Part shown: piece by piece, positions 1 through 11,757 of the stretch | Layout of the letters: every line of letters starts with the position of its first letter | Position numbering within the stretch: position 1 is the stretch's first letter | Assembly: GCA_038501625.1 (NCBI GenBank) | Contig: JAZAYU010000087.1 | Span: 2,100,001 to 2,164,000 of the forward strand | Direction: 5' to 3' | Source of the DNA: Corbicula japonica | Taxonomy: Eukaryota; Mollusca; Bivalvia; Venerida; Cyrenidae | DNA: 64,000 nt | The notes under the pieces: model-generated | Database searches by the model: none | What the model saw: the letters and a program-made list of their open reading frames with translations, nothing else | Told to the model about the DNA's origin: nothing | Made by a program: the position numbers and the translations under genes

Positions 1-216
1 CATATAATATTATTTCAGCTTAATTCATCAATTCAAAGAACTTTCGATTGCTTGTGCCAATGTTATTGGGAAAATGATTCAGCTCCATTATTTTCAGTTT
101 TTTTTTGTAAAAAAAAATATTCTGACAGTGAAAAGATTTCCGTGTGAGGAAAATGTCCCCATGCGTTTTACCAGAAATTAACAGTGGCATAACTGTCTGT
201 TATATATCTTGCAATT

Positions 217-2142
217 ATAGACCCTTTTAACATTGCTCCGTCGCGGAACGGATTTTCCGATTTTTATCGAAACGCGATTTCAGAACGAGGCGGCGTATGC
301 TGACTCTCATATTAATAGTGAATGCTGTGGGTTTAATTTTGATAATCACACATGCAGTTTGCAAGAAAAATATAGAAATTATTTATTATGCAAAACAATC
401 CCGTTAATAAGATTAGAACAAGCTCTCATTTCAGGAACACAAGAAACAAAGTAGAATCTAAAATAATTAAGGCGTATGAACCATACGAAAATTATTTTGC
501 TTTTATCATATTTTATTTAATAAATATAATTTACTATCGATCGATCCTGATATAGCATTTCTAGTCAGGCCTTTATAGCAAAATGCAACTCGATCGTTTT
601 GTCTGTGGCTTAAAATTAAAAGAGAATACAAAAACTGGCAGACTTAAAGAGCCTCAGTCTATTTTTTGTGCTTATGATGTTTGTCTAACAATCCAGGATT
701 GTTTGTTTTTAAAATAAAATAAAAAAAAACGCTGCTTTGTCCATTTCTTTTAAAACATTTCTTATCACCACGTAAAGTGTATTCTTAAAGAAAACTGTTA
801 GGCAGCGAACGTGCACCTGATAGACTTATGTGGTCAACTCGTGTTGGCAAGATTCAATATACTGCAATTGTCTGGTTGGAATAAACATCCTGTTATTTTG
901 TGTCACTTTATTCATACCTAGAGGCTATATAATTTCATGCTTCGGTACGGATTGAAATCATCCCAATAAACAGTTTCAAATAAACAGCTTCTCTAGAAGG
1001 ATCAGCGAGGGCAATTATGATCGTTTTCAAATATTTTGATAGTCGAGTAATTAAGTAAAACTTATCAAATTTCTCGGCATTGCGTTATAATCTAATGTGT
1101 AATGACATGACGCGGCCCAGAAGTTTATGCCTCGTTCTGAAATTCGGAGATTATATGGTAGTGATAACAAGAAAAGTATAACACAGATGTGTTATATGTG
1201 GACGACATTTAAAAGAGGTTAGATGTTGGGTGTAAGAGTTCATGCAGGTATTTTCATAGCACTAACCACATTGAATGAATTTGCTCTATTTAAATTCAAC
1301 AGTATCTTTCCAAATTGTTCTACCACGTACATGGCAATTCCTTTGGTACTTTCAGGATGAAAAATCTATTCTAACTTTCTATATTCAGCATCTTGATCCA
1401 GGGGGGGGGGGATGGGAGGGGATGGGGATGAGTCACAATTATTCTGAACAACAGAAAAAGACCTACAAAAATGGTTATACAATAATTATTTACTTTATAG
1501 ACAAGAAATCGCCTTCTTGTAAAACAGAAACCCACAAGAACCATCAATTTCAACATCAAAAACATTTGTAAACAAAGAACCATCATAATATAGGTCACAT
1601 TCACGCGCCGAAAATCAAGTCATAGGATTGCCAATATTCGTAAACAGAACACAAACTTTAATATCATCCAAGAATAACTATCTGAACAATGTCTCTTACT
1701 ACACTCTTTCTATAACTGCTTACAACAATAAACGTTCAATTCGCATAATTATAAGGAAACACCGACTCCTCGATCTATTTATATAATTTATACATGCATA
1801 TATATTTATATTTATAGTTAAGGGGAGATAATTCAATTCAATATTTATATTTATATACTCAATTATAAATAGCTTGACATTGAACTTAAAGTGCATACAA
1901 CATGGTTCCCGTTCATTACTCAACGATCTATATATAAAGCCGGGCCAGCTTGTTCTCAGCATTCGCTATAAACCTCTATTTAAAGCCGGGCCTAAACTCC
2001 CCTTCAGCCGGCCTAATTGTACTAAAGTAAATATACTCAAGTAATAGTTACATAGTAATAATATATTATGACCCATCATTCGTCCAGAAAACACGTAATA
2101 CAACGGTATTGAGAAACAGGTCTATTGTCTATTAATGTCCAA
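217..2142. repeat. 1.9-kb insertion present only in the left duplicate
   Basis: The right copy runs straight from the equivalent of 216 to that of 2143. The insert has no recognised coding sequence. It contains the inverted 13-mer TTCAGAACGAGGC (281-293) and its complement (1130-1142), a G-run at 1401-1427, and AT-rich TATATTTATA repeats around 1795-1860. Mobile origin is possible but ends and target duplication are not defined. Confidence 0.5.
1401..1427 (+). other. G-run with quadruplex potential
   Basis: An 11-G run is followed by GGG, GGGG and GGGG separated by one or two A/T bases, satisfying the simple four-tract G-quadruplex pattern. No neighbouring gene gives it a role. Confidence 0.6.
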
Positions 2143-2583
2143 GGGCTGCAGTTTACTTAAAAGACGATAAACGATGGGATAAACTTAGGGAATCCTTAAT
2201 TGACCAGCTTGTTTGTTATGATAGAATGAGCTTCATTAACATGTTTTGTGAATTTCATATTTTAATAAACCAAAAGTCATTTGATGAATTTTAATAGATG
2301 TTTTGTGGTAAATGTGAACAGTTTAGTAACAGAAGCTTATCGCAAAATTTAATATATTATGCAAAATCTTGATTGTAAAAGAAATAAAACCAAAGAAGAT
2401 TGATTTTCTAATTTTTCTTGTCTCTTACAATATGTAAATACAATTTTGAAACGGTGTTGTTTTGCATCTGACCCTGTTTGAGCATGCTAAGACACTGGCC
2501 TTCAGTTTTGTGTGTTAACTTCGGATCTCGCACTGTCCACCATTTTTACCTTTAGTCAGCTTTATTCACAATACATGTATATA

Positions 2584-3803
2584 CACTAGTCAAAAGTTCT
2601 AAGTGCACACTTGATAAATGTTGATTTTTCAAATTTTTTGATTGAATCTTTCAAAATAGTGTAAATTACAATGAAGAAGAATCAATATTCTATTAAAGCA
2701 CACCAAAAAATTTAAGTCTGCTTAACCAGATTAAAAAATAATAACATTTTAGCTCACTTGTACTCGGAGAGCAATTCTCAAGTTAATTATCATTACATCG
2801 GCTATCATTTGTGATCGTTTTCTCATCTCTGTATAATTTAAATTTCATGTACAGTGGAAGGAAATACTGTAGTTCGCCATTCCATTGCACTGAAATATCT
2901 TCCTGTAGCTTTTTAATGGTCTGCTGGGCACGACGAGCCAGCGCACTCTTCCCTATTTTATCCATAACGTTTTTACAGGATTTCAAGGATAAAAATACTT
3001 TTTTTTTCACAGTGTTTTATGCCAAAAGTTTTTGAATTTTCTAGCAGTTTGGGATGATGCAATTCACTATAATAGATGTGTAACAGCCTTTTCGAACGAA
3101 AAAATGTATTCATTTCGATAAAATTGACCAGTTTTCGGACACGCTTTTAGACCAAATAAACGTCATTTTAAAATAATTCGATTGTAAAGTTTATTGAATT
3201 TCTATAAATTTTAGTTTTAAATTTTTATTAATTGGACACTTATCCAACAAATGTTTCACTAATATTTTCGATTTTACGTTGTTTTACGTAAATATTTAAT
3301 GACGTTATTGAGTAACATCAGCGTTCAACGTAAGCAACGTAATCAATCTAGAAAATAATATCGTTTGATTTTCTTCTTAAATTAATAAAATATGCAAAAA
3401 TAAGGTATTTCTATTGCATTTACGAAAACCGTCAATATTTTTTACAACAAATTTGAAGTTGTGCCAGTGAAAAGAATTTTGACGGCAATGTCGTTGTCTG
3501 CTGACGTCAACCGTTCCATGGTTACGATTTGTTGGTGTGTTTTTCGTGTTTGTCTGGAGTCGGTGAACATGTGAAAAACAAAAACGATTGTAAAAAAATA
3601 AATTTCGATTGCCGCACGGGAATTACGCATAGAAGCATATGCCGACATGAATGACGTAATACATAAAACATATGCACGGTTTTCAACAAAAATATTGTTG
3701 TTTGATCATAATGAACATTATGTCAAACTTGCATTCAATTAGAACAAGTTTACTTTGAGATATTCAAAATTGAAAAGTGTGCACTTAGAACTTTTGATGA
3801 GTG
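2584..3803. mobile_element. TIR transposon flanked by TA (Tc1/mariner-like target)
   Basis: Ends are near-perfect inverted repeats of about 30 bp beginning CACTAGTCAAAAGTTCTAAG on the left and CACTCATCAAAAGTTCTAAG on the right complement. TA flanks both sides. The paralogous right duplicate lacks it. Internal frames, such as minus-strand 3010-2783 with KSALARRAQQTIKKLQED, are not recognised as a transposase, so it is probably non-autonomous or decayed. Confidence 0.75.
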
Positions 3804-4534
3804 TATATAAGTTGTTTTCATTCTACATTTGATTATGAAATTTTCAACCTTAGTGGTGTACATGATCTGCTACGTTTTTATGCTCTAGATTTAGCAACAT
3901 AAAGATTTTTGGCCTGCATTTTTTTTACCAAAACTATACTAGCCTTCAATAGAAAGTTCCTTTTTTATTGATGACATTGAACCTCATTCGAAATTGAAAT
4001 TGAAACCATTCGGAATGGAAAAATAGCAACCTGTACACTCTTGTAATTTTGGATAACTTATGTTTTGTTAGACGTTTTCTCTCCGAAAATTTTAAAAACT
4101 CGATATTTTATACAAACAATAAAATCAACAAAACAAAATTTCGTATCCAATGGGAACACGTGTTAAAGGCTGTCTTACTTTTTCGTCGTAATACAGAAAA
4201 TTCATTTTACTAAGAAATTGAAAGTTCTTTTATGATTTAAGACACACTCTTCTTAAGTTGGTCAACGTTTTAAATATGAGTCATAGTGACAAACATCGGT
4301 TGTTTTTCCTGAACTTGATCTTTGTGATTTTTTTTAATTACCTCATAGGTAAAACTTAAAATTTATATGAAGCCATTCATATTTAATCAATAACTTACAG
4401 CTGGTAATAATTTATACAGTGGTAACTTTCTAATGAAGGAGATTATACTTATTTCGATTAGTTAGTAAGGTGCTAAAATGACTTGTTAGGTTTTCATATT
4501 ATGATAATCATAAAATACATTGATTAACAGTATA

Positions 4535-4697
4535 CAGTCAAACCTGTTTTAAGCGGCCAAGGGAGTGACAAAAGTGGCTGCTAAACACAGGTGGCTGTTT
4601 AAGACAGGAACAAAATGTCAGATTAGGACATATTTAAACTGGCTGTTTAAGATAGATGGTTGCTGAATGCAGGTGGATGTTAGGGTAGGTTCAACTG
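4535..4697. mobile_element. MITE with CAGTCAAACCTG ends
   Basis: Starts CAGTCAAACCTGTTTTAAGC and ends with the degenerate complement GGTTCAACTG. Flanked by TA. The right duplicate carries the empty site, TACAGTATATGCGCC, with one TA. Internal copies of GGCTGTTTAAGAC give a degenerate tandem look. Confidence 0.75.
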
Positions 4698-5370
4698 TAT
4701 GTAACTAAATGCATTTTACATAGTTTGTTATACGTATTCAAGTTGTTTCAATTTTGTACTTATTAGATTCACTGTAATGCAGGTATTGTATTGTGACATA
4801 TTGCAGTATAAAATCAGGATATTATTTAATTGTAATAAAGTCATTAGTTGGTGATTTTATCATAACTGATTAGCATATATACGTATCTAGCTAGGTTATC
4901 AAATGTGTATATTTGTTTAGATTATAACAATTAAAGTAAGGACAGTTAAAGGCGAGATAGTATTGTTATTCAGTCATTTGATCCCGCTCTCCTGATTCGT
5001 CACAAGTGGTGGATGGATCAAATGATTGCACAGTACGAATTTGATCCCGAATCCTCCTTACTGGATCGAACAACAGTTTTAAAGCTGAAGCAATTTAAGT
5101 TCAGTTAAATTATATGTGGTATGAGCAGAAAGCTATTTACACAACCTTTATTAATTAAAATTCCATTAATTAGATCCATATTACGCTGCGCAACGCCCGA
5201 TCACATCGAGGTGGGATCTGATACCCAGATTCGACAAATTATGATCGATCTCAAACAATACCAGCTTTATTAGTTAAGTTGCCTTCGCCCAACAAGTGGT
5301 TTCTAGCTTTACTTACTTTTATAAATATTTTACTAATTGCTTTATTTTAGTTATGTTTTGATCTCGGTCA

Positions 5371-6194
5371 AACCCAGACCTGGGGTCTATACTCATCACC
5401 TGAACATGTTGATATCAAATATGTAAAACGTTTTGCTGATAAACAATATTAAAAATATTTATCTGTCACGTGACTGTCTAGTTTTCGGTAACGTACTTAA
5501 TAGTCGGATGGGTCTATCACACTGATAAAAGTCAATGTATTTCTGTTATCTAATCAATAGAAGGTTAGCAGTGCAAAACTGACGTATCTACTTCTATTTA
5601 TCATATTAGATTTGCAGGGTTTTCGCTTCGCCTTAGATATTTGTACTTGTCTACAGTATTTCAACAATATAACGTGAGTTAAATAATGATTTGCTGAAGT
5701 GCAGCATAAAAAGCCATATTTTGAGTTTTCATACTAATGTACAACAATCAACGAGTTTCGATGAAAATGCCATACTAGCTAATCATTATGTTTCGGAACA
5801 TTCACTGACAGACATAAATCCGTGCAAGGCACGAAATTTTCACCGTTATTTTTGTAGCTAAACCGTTTAAAAAACAACATTTTACCGCATCTCTTCGTCA
5901 GAATTAAACATTCCTCACGTACCCAGTCTATCACCCTTGGACAGATTATTATTAATCATTAAAACTATTTTAAATGGTCATCATGTAATCCAAGCTAGTG
6001 GTCAAAAGTCTTGTCCAGTCTAATACATTACTCTACCGGCAGTACTGACTCAAATTCCAGAATTCCTTTTTGATTGAACGCATATAAATGTCCTCTTTTC
6101 ATCTATTTTTAATTCATGATTGTGCGCTAAAAACATCTCGCGTTTCAAAGATATTATTGAAACCGTACCGTAACAAGACTTTTGTCCGCGAGTA
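5371..6194. other. no gene seen
   Basis: Single-copy AT-rich DNA between the two duplicates. No splice-bounded open frame, RNA gene or repeat is recognised. Confidence 0.6.
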
Positions 6195-8845
6195 TATTTC
6201 AGTTTAATTTAACTATTCAAAGAACTAACGATTGCTTTTGCAAATGTCTTTGGGAATATGCTTCATCTTCATTAGATTCAGCTTTCGTAAAAAATATTCT
6301 GACAGTGAAATGATTTCCGTGTGAGAAAAATATCCCCGTGCGTTTTACCGGGAAAATAGTATTGTATAATTGTCTGTAGCATATCTTGCAACAATCTGTA
6401 ATTTACTTATAAGACGATTAACGATGGGATTAACCTAATGGATCCTTTACTGACCAACTTGTATGTTATGATAGAATAAGCGTTATTTACGTGGTTTGTG
6501 TATTTCATTTTTTAATAAACCAAATGTCATTTGATAATTATTTTAATTGATGTTTTGTGGTAAAGGTGAACAGTTCGATAACAGAAGTTTATCAACCGAC
6601 TTAAGCAAAATTTAATATATTATGCAAACTTTTTTATAGTAAACATAATCAAACAAAAGAAGATTAATTTTCTTGTCTCTTAATTCAAAGTGAAAATACA
6701 ATTTAGAAACGGTCTGGTTTTGCATCCGACCCTGCTTCAGCATGGTAAGACGCAGGCCTGTGGTTGTGTGGTTGAGTTCGGATCTCGACCACTATTTTCA
6801 CCTGTAGTCAACTTTATTCATAATTGTATCTCCCTATTGTGAAAAATGATAACACATAAAAAATAAAAGCTCTTTTCATTCTAGATTTGAATATGCACTT
6901 TCAATTTTAATAGTGTACGTTACATGATCTGCGATGTTTATAATATGCTTTAAATTTAGCACCACATTGGTTTTTTACCTGCAGTTTATTTTACCAAAAC
7001 TGTTTTGGCCGTCATAAGAAAGATACCACTTTTACATTGATGATATTGAAACCATTCGAAATAGAAATTGAACCCATTCGGTATGGAGAAATAGCACCAC
7101 TAATTTCTGCAATTTTGAATAACTTGCTGTTTTGTCAGGCGTTTTGGTGCCAAAATTTAAAATCTTAAAATTAAATAAAAACAATAAAATAAAAAAAAAA
7201 AAAAGTTTAGTAATATCCAATTGGAAAACGTGTAAAAGTCTTTCTTACATTTTCGTCTTGTGACGGAAATTATTTTACCATGAAATTGAGTTTTTAATGA
7301 TTGAAGACACACTACTGTTTGATTGGTCAACGTTTGAGAATTTTTAAGCAGACGGCAGTCTGGAAATTTGCAGAAAACCGGAAAGAGGATTCATAGTGCC
7401 AAACACCGGAAGAAAGTTTTTGATATTGATCATAGTGATTGTTTCAAATTCCGTCATAAGTAAAACTTTAAATTCATATGAAGCCATTCATATTTTATTA
7501 ATCACTTACAGCTGGTAGTAAATTCTACAATTTTTTTAAGTTGTAACTTTCTTATAAAGGAGAGTATATTATGATTAGTTGGAAAGGTGCTAAAATGACT
7601 TGTTGAGTGTTCTCGTTATGATAATCATAAAATCCTTTAAGGTATGACACTGAGAAAATATTCAGTTGAAACAATAAGAGTTGCTAGTTGAGATATAAAG
7701 CAAGTTGCTTGGAAAACAGAGGTTTGAGTGTAAAAGCGAAACCGATATAGTTCAAAAGGTGAAACAAATGTAAAGCGAATGTACTGAACCATCCGTGTAC
7801 TGAATTAAAGGAGTATTAATTGGGAGATAATCGAAAAACATCATATAATGTAATTATAAAAAATGCAGATACAGATAAAGTCAAAGGACTAAAAGTACGG
7901 TATACCTACCTGTCAGGTCTTGACTCAACTCTAGATCTATACTCGCATATCAGAGTAGAGTATGTCTTTAATTAACATAAATTAAGGCAGGTGCAAAGGA
8001 AGTAAATGAGGGTCAAGTACAATTTCTCTACGTGATTTGGCAGTTATAAACAATGTATTTTCTTGGGGTTTCCCTGTAAAATCAATAAAAATAGTACCAC
8101 GCAAATAAAATACATTTATTTACATTTATTTACAGTATATGCGCCTAAATGCATTCTAGATTACTACAAATATCCATGTTTTTGGTTGTATGTTATATTC
8201 TGTGAAATGCAGGTATTTGTGTTGTGACACAATGCAGTATAAAATCAGGATATTTATTGTAAAAAAGTAAAAAGTTGGTGATTTTATCAAAACTGATTAG
8301 CATATGTCTCTGGCAAGGTTATCAATTGTGTTAATTTGTTTACATTGTAAATATTAATAACAGAGGTTACGACAATTTGGGCCAAGATAATTTTATAATT
8401 ATATGGATTACATTTCGATCGAGCAAACGTCTCAATTCGTGAGTTAATCAAATGATTGCACAGCACGAGTTTGATCCAGAATCCTGCTTGCTAGAACAAA
8501 AACAGTATTAATAATCCTTTTATTATAAAGCCCTTTTAAAGCAAAAATAATTTTAATCTAATAGTTAAATTATATGTGATATGAGGGAGAAAGTTATTAA
8601 CACAACCTTTATTTATTAAAATTCCATTAATTAGATCCAGATCAAAACTGCACAACACTAGATGACACCGAGGTGTGATTTGAACATACAAATTCGACAG
8701 ATTATGATCTTAAACAACACCAGCTTTATTTGTTTACGTTGCATTCACCCCACTAGAGGTTTTTTGCTTATTTACTTTTAAGTATTTTACTTATTGCTTT
8801 ATTTCAGTCACATTATGATTTCTGTCAACCATTTATGTTCTGAAA
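6195..8845 (+). repeat. right copy of the segmental duplication
   Basis: Same order and orientation as the left copy but lacking its three insertions, so it supplies paralogous empty sites. About 7650-8127 is extra in this copy. No coding potential is recognised. Confidence 0.8.
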
Positions 8846-9888
8846 CACTAAGAAAAGTTTAAAACACAGACCATGCAATTTTATTTTCTTGGTGAAATTA
8901 GGGGAGCATATAACAGAGCAAAAGAACAAGTGACAGTCTATAGTTTATAGTTTAAGATTAAATAACAAAAATGTTTATCACATTGTTTAATTATTAGTTT
9001 AAACTCAGCACGAATATACATTTTACTGGAAGTGAAAACGGCATTATGTGTCCTTAATCCTCAATTTGCATTTTTTATAACAGAAGAGAATATTAGTTTT
9101 ATTACCAAGCAGTTCATATACCTATATATGTGTGGTCAATGTATGCAAATAAAAAAGGGTGGCAAAGAAAATTATTTTAGGAAAGAAGCGGGAAAGGGGA
9201 GTCGATACCTTTCTAAGGCTCATTCTCTCATATCCCCGCTCCTCTTCGGATTTGGAAAATTGCTGTCTTCTACTTGAGTCATGGAGAATACTAAATTATT
9301 GTCAAACGTTTATGTTAAACGTTGTGAAGTGTTCTGGTATGTTATTTTCCTTACTACTGCACATGTCTGGTAATTTTGTAGAACTTTGCGTTATCTAAGG
9401 TTCAATGCTAAAATATGACTGTATAATGGTTAGCAAGTTTGGCAGTTCAGATATTATACCAAAGTTATTATTTCATCTCCAATCAAATAAAAAATCAAAT
9501 GCAATTTGTTTCACAGAGTCAACATTATGCTTATATTATTCACTTACCATAAATAAGGCAAATCTGATGTAATAATGAGCAAAAGCTAGAAAACTGCCGG
9601 TTGATTTTCCATACTGTTTTATTAATCTGGATATTGGTTTGGTATTTATGTTATTGATAGAGAAGAAAACACGTACAATCAAATTTCACTGCATTCTTAC
9701 AAAGATGCCCATTAATTAGCTAATTTTAAATATTTACATTTTCATCTGATGTAAATATTCATCTGAAAGAATAATCGTCAATCAGGAGTCATTGATATTA
9801 TCAATAAAATGAGATGTTTGAAAACTCTTGTACAGGTAACACTATTTATAAAAAAAATGAATACGGAATGTTACAGCTCTTGTCGCCA
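8846..9888. other. no gene seen
   Basis: AT-rich sequence up to the gap. Short open frames at 9032-9277 and 9159-9398 show no family resemblance. I looked for the missing ING5 exon on the minus strand here and did not find it. Confidence 0.6.
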
Positions 9889-10388
9889 NNNNNNNNNNNN
9901 NNNNNNNNNNNNNNNNNNNNNNNNNNNNNNNNNNNNNNNNNNNNNNNNNNNNNNNNNNNNNNNNNNNNNNNNNNNNNNNNNNNNNNNNNNNNNNNNNNNN
10001 NNNNNNNNNNNNNNNNNNNNNNNNNNNNNNNNNNNNNNNNNNNNNNNNNNNNNNNNNNNNNNNNNNNNNNNNNNNNNNNNNNNNNNNNNNNNNNNNNNNN
10101 NNNNNNNNNNNNNNNNNNNNNNNNNNNNNNNNNNNNNNNNNNNNNNNNNNNNNNNNNNNNNNNNNNNNNNNNNNNNNNNNNNNNNNNNNNNNNNNNNNNN
10201 NNNNNNNNNNNNNNNNNNNNNNNNNNNNNNNNNNNNNNNNNNNNNNNNNNNNNNNNNNNNNNNNNNNNNNNNNNNNNNNNNNNNNNNNNNNNNNNNNNNN
10301 NNNNNNNNNNNNNNNNNNNNNNNNNNNNNNNNNNNNNNNNNNNNNNNNNNNNNNNNNNNNNNNNNNNNNNNNNNNNNNNNNNNNNNNN
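9889..10388. other. assembly gap of 500 N
   Basis: Exactly 500 N, probably a placeholder of arbitrary length. It removes the 5' end of the pearl-like element at 10389 and could hide ING5 exon 4. Open frames spanning it are artefacts. Confidence 0.99.
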
Positions 10389-11572
10389 TACCCCCACATG
10401 TATGCTTGATAATTGAACTGGGAATGCTTCGAATCAATGGCATAATGTGCCCCACTTTCAATCCAAAGTGTCGTCTTCACAGTAGCCACATATTCAGCAA
10501 GTTTCATCACAATATCTCATTTCTTCTAAATTTATTGAGCAGAAATGGTTTAAATATGTAAGTAACAGTGGCCTTTATCTAACTTTTATCTAAGAACTGT
10601 GTGCCAAACATTGTTTATGAGAAATCATCCAGAAACCATTTTTTCTATTTTTAGTAACAGTGACCTTGACCCCATCAGGCCCAATTTCAATACCAAGTTT
10701 CGTCTTCACAGACACTACCTATATAGCAATTTTCATCACAATATCTCATTCTGAACCAAAGTTATTGAGCATACAGTTTATTTTCTATTTTTAGTAACAG
10801 TGACCTTGACCCCACAGGCCTTGAATCCCAAAAGTCATCTTCACAAAAACCATCAATACACCAAATTTCATTTAAGAATCTCATTCCAAGCTATAGTTAC
10901 TGAGTGGAAACGAAGTTTTGAAGTTTAAATAACAGTGACCTTGACCTTGAACCCACAGGCCGCAAAGTCAAACCTAATCTTTATCTTGATATGTTACATC
11001 TGTGTACCAAAAAATAATTAAATCTATGAAGTATTTCATGAGTTATAGTCCAGAAACAATTTTTCTTTTTTAAGTTACAGTGACCTTGACACTGACCCCT
11101 CAGGCCCCAAAGTCGAACTCGACCTGTATCTTCTGATATTACATATATGTACCAAAAAAGGATTTAATCTGTGAAGTTTTTCATGAGTTATTATCTGGAA
11201 ACCCTTTTTCTATTTTTAGTAATACTGACCTTGACATTGACCCCACCAGCCCCAAAGTCGAACTTGACCTGTATCTTGTGATGTTACATCTATTTACCAA
11301 ACAAGGATTAAATCTGTGAAGTGTTTCATGAGTTATCATCTGGAAACCATTTTTCTATTTTTAGTAACAGTGACCTTGACACTGATCCCACCAGCCCCAA
11401 AATCGAACTTGACCTGTATCTTATGACGATATATCTGTGTACCAAAAATTATTTAATTCTGTCAAGCCTTTCATGAGTTATCATCTGGAAACGAAGAATC
11501 CGACCGACCGACAGACCGACCGACTGACAAGCTCACTCCTATATACCCCCTCAAACTTCGTTTGTGGGGGTA
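10389..11572 (+). mobile_element. pearl/Helentron-like element, family A (5' end in gap)
   Basis: At least six units of about 145 bp, each carrying CAGTGACCTTGAC (10650, 10798, 10933, 11077, 11220, 11364), are followed by a GACCGACC/GACAGACC microsatellite (11500-11525). The element ends in a hairpin (11538-11572) with arms TATACCCCC and GGGGGTATA plus CAAAC/GTTTG. The start TACCCCCACA is the inverse of the hairpin arm. The layout matches bivalve pearl elements; the Helentron assignment is inference. It sits in the ING5 intron, antisense to ING5. Confidence 0.75.
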
Positions 11573-11590
11573 TAATAACTATCACATTAC

Positions 11591-11757
11591 CATTTCATAT
11601 GTCTGCATGGCAAGCTGAACTTTATCGTCTCCAAACTCTCGACTCTTGCTGAACAGTTTCTGTATTGCACTAAGGAAATCAGATCTTTTCTCTGGAGACA
11701 TGCTCCTCACTGACGACAAGTAGCCCTCTGCTTTGTCATCTATCTCTTTCATAAGAT
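11591..11757 (-). CDS. ING5: ING5 exon 3
   Basis: Acceptor TATTTTTAAG, donor ATG|GTAATG. Encodes (D)LMKEIDDKAEGYLSSVRS, then MSPEKRSDFLSAIQKLF, then REFGDDKVQLAMQTYEM. The last motif is nearly invariant in ING4/ING5. The donor lies only about 20 bp from the end of a pearl-like element (10389-11572). Confidence 0.95.

Larger units (their letters stand above)
15..5370 (+). repeat. left copy of a diverged segmental duplication
   Basis: Blocks 15-216, 2143-2581, 3806-4532 and 4700-5370 align in order with 6195-6391, 6392-6830, 6860-7650 and 8128-8845. Shared landmarks include TTTCCGTGTGAG, ACGATGGGAT and GCAGTATAAAATCAGGATAT. No gene is recognised in it. Three stretches are extra in this copy: 217-2142, the TIR element 2584-3803 and the short element 4535-4697. 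Confidence 0.8.

Noticed and set aside
2783..3010. 75-codon minus frame with KSALARRAQQTIKKLQED as a host gene
   Set aside because: It sits wholly inside a TA-flanked TIR element absent from the paralogous copy and has no recognised domain.
9809..10561. Long open frames on both strands across 9.8-10.6 kb
   Set aside because: They exist only because the 500-N gap is translated as unknown residues.
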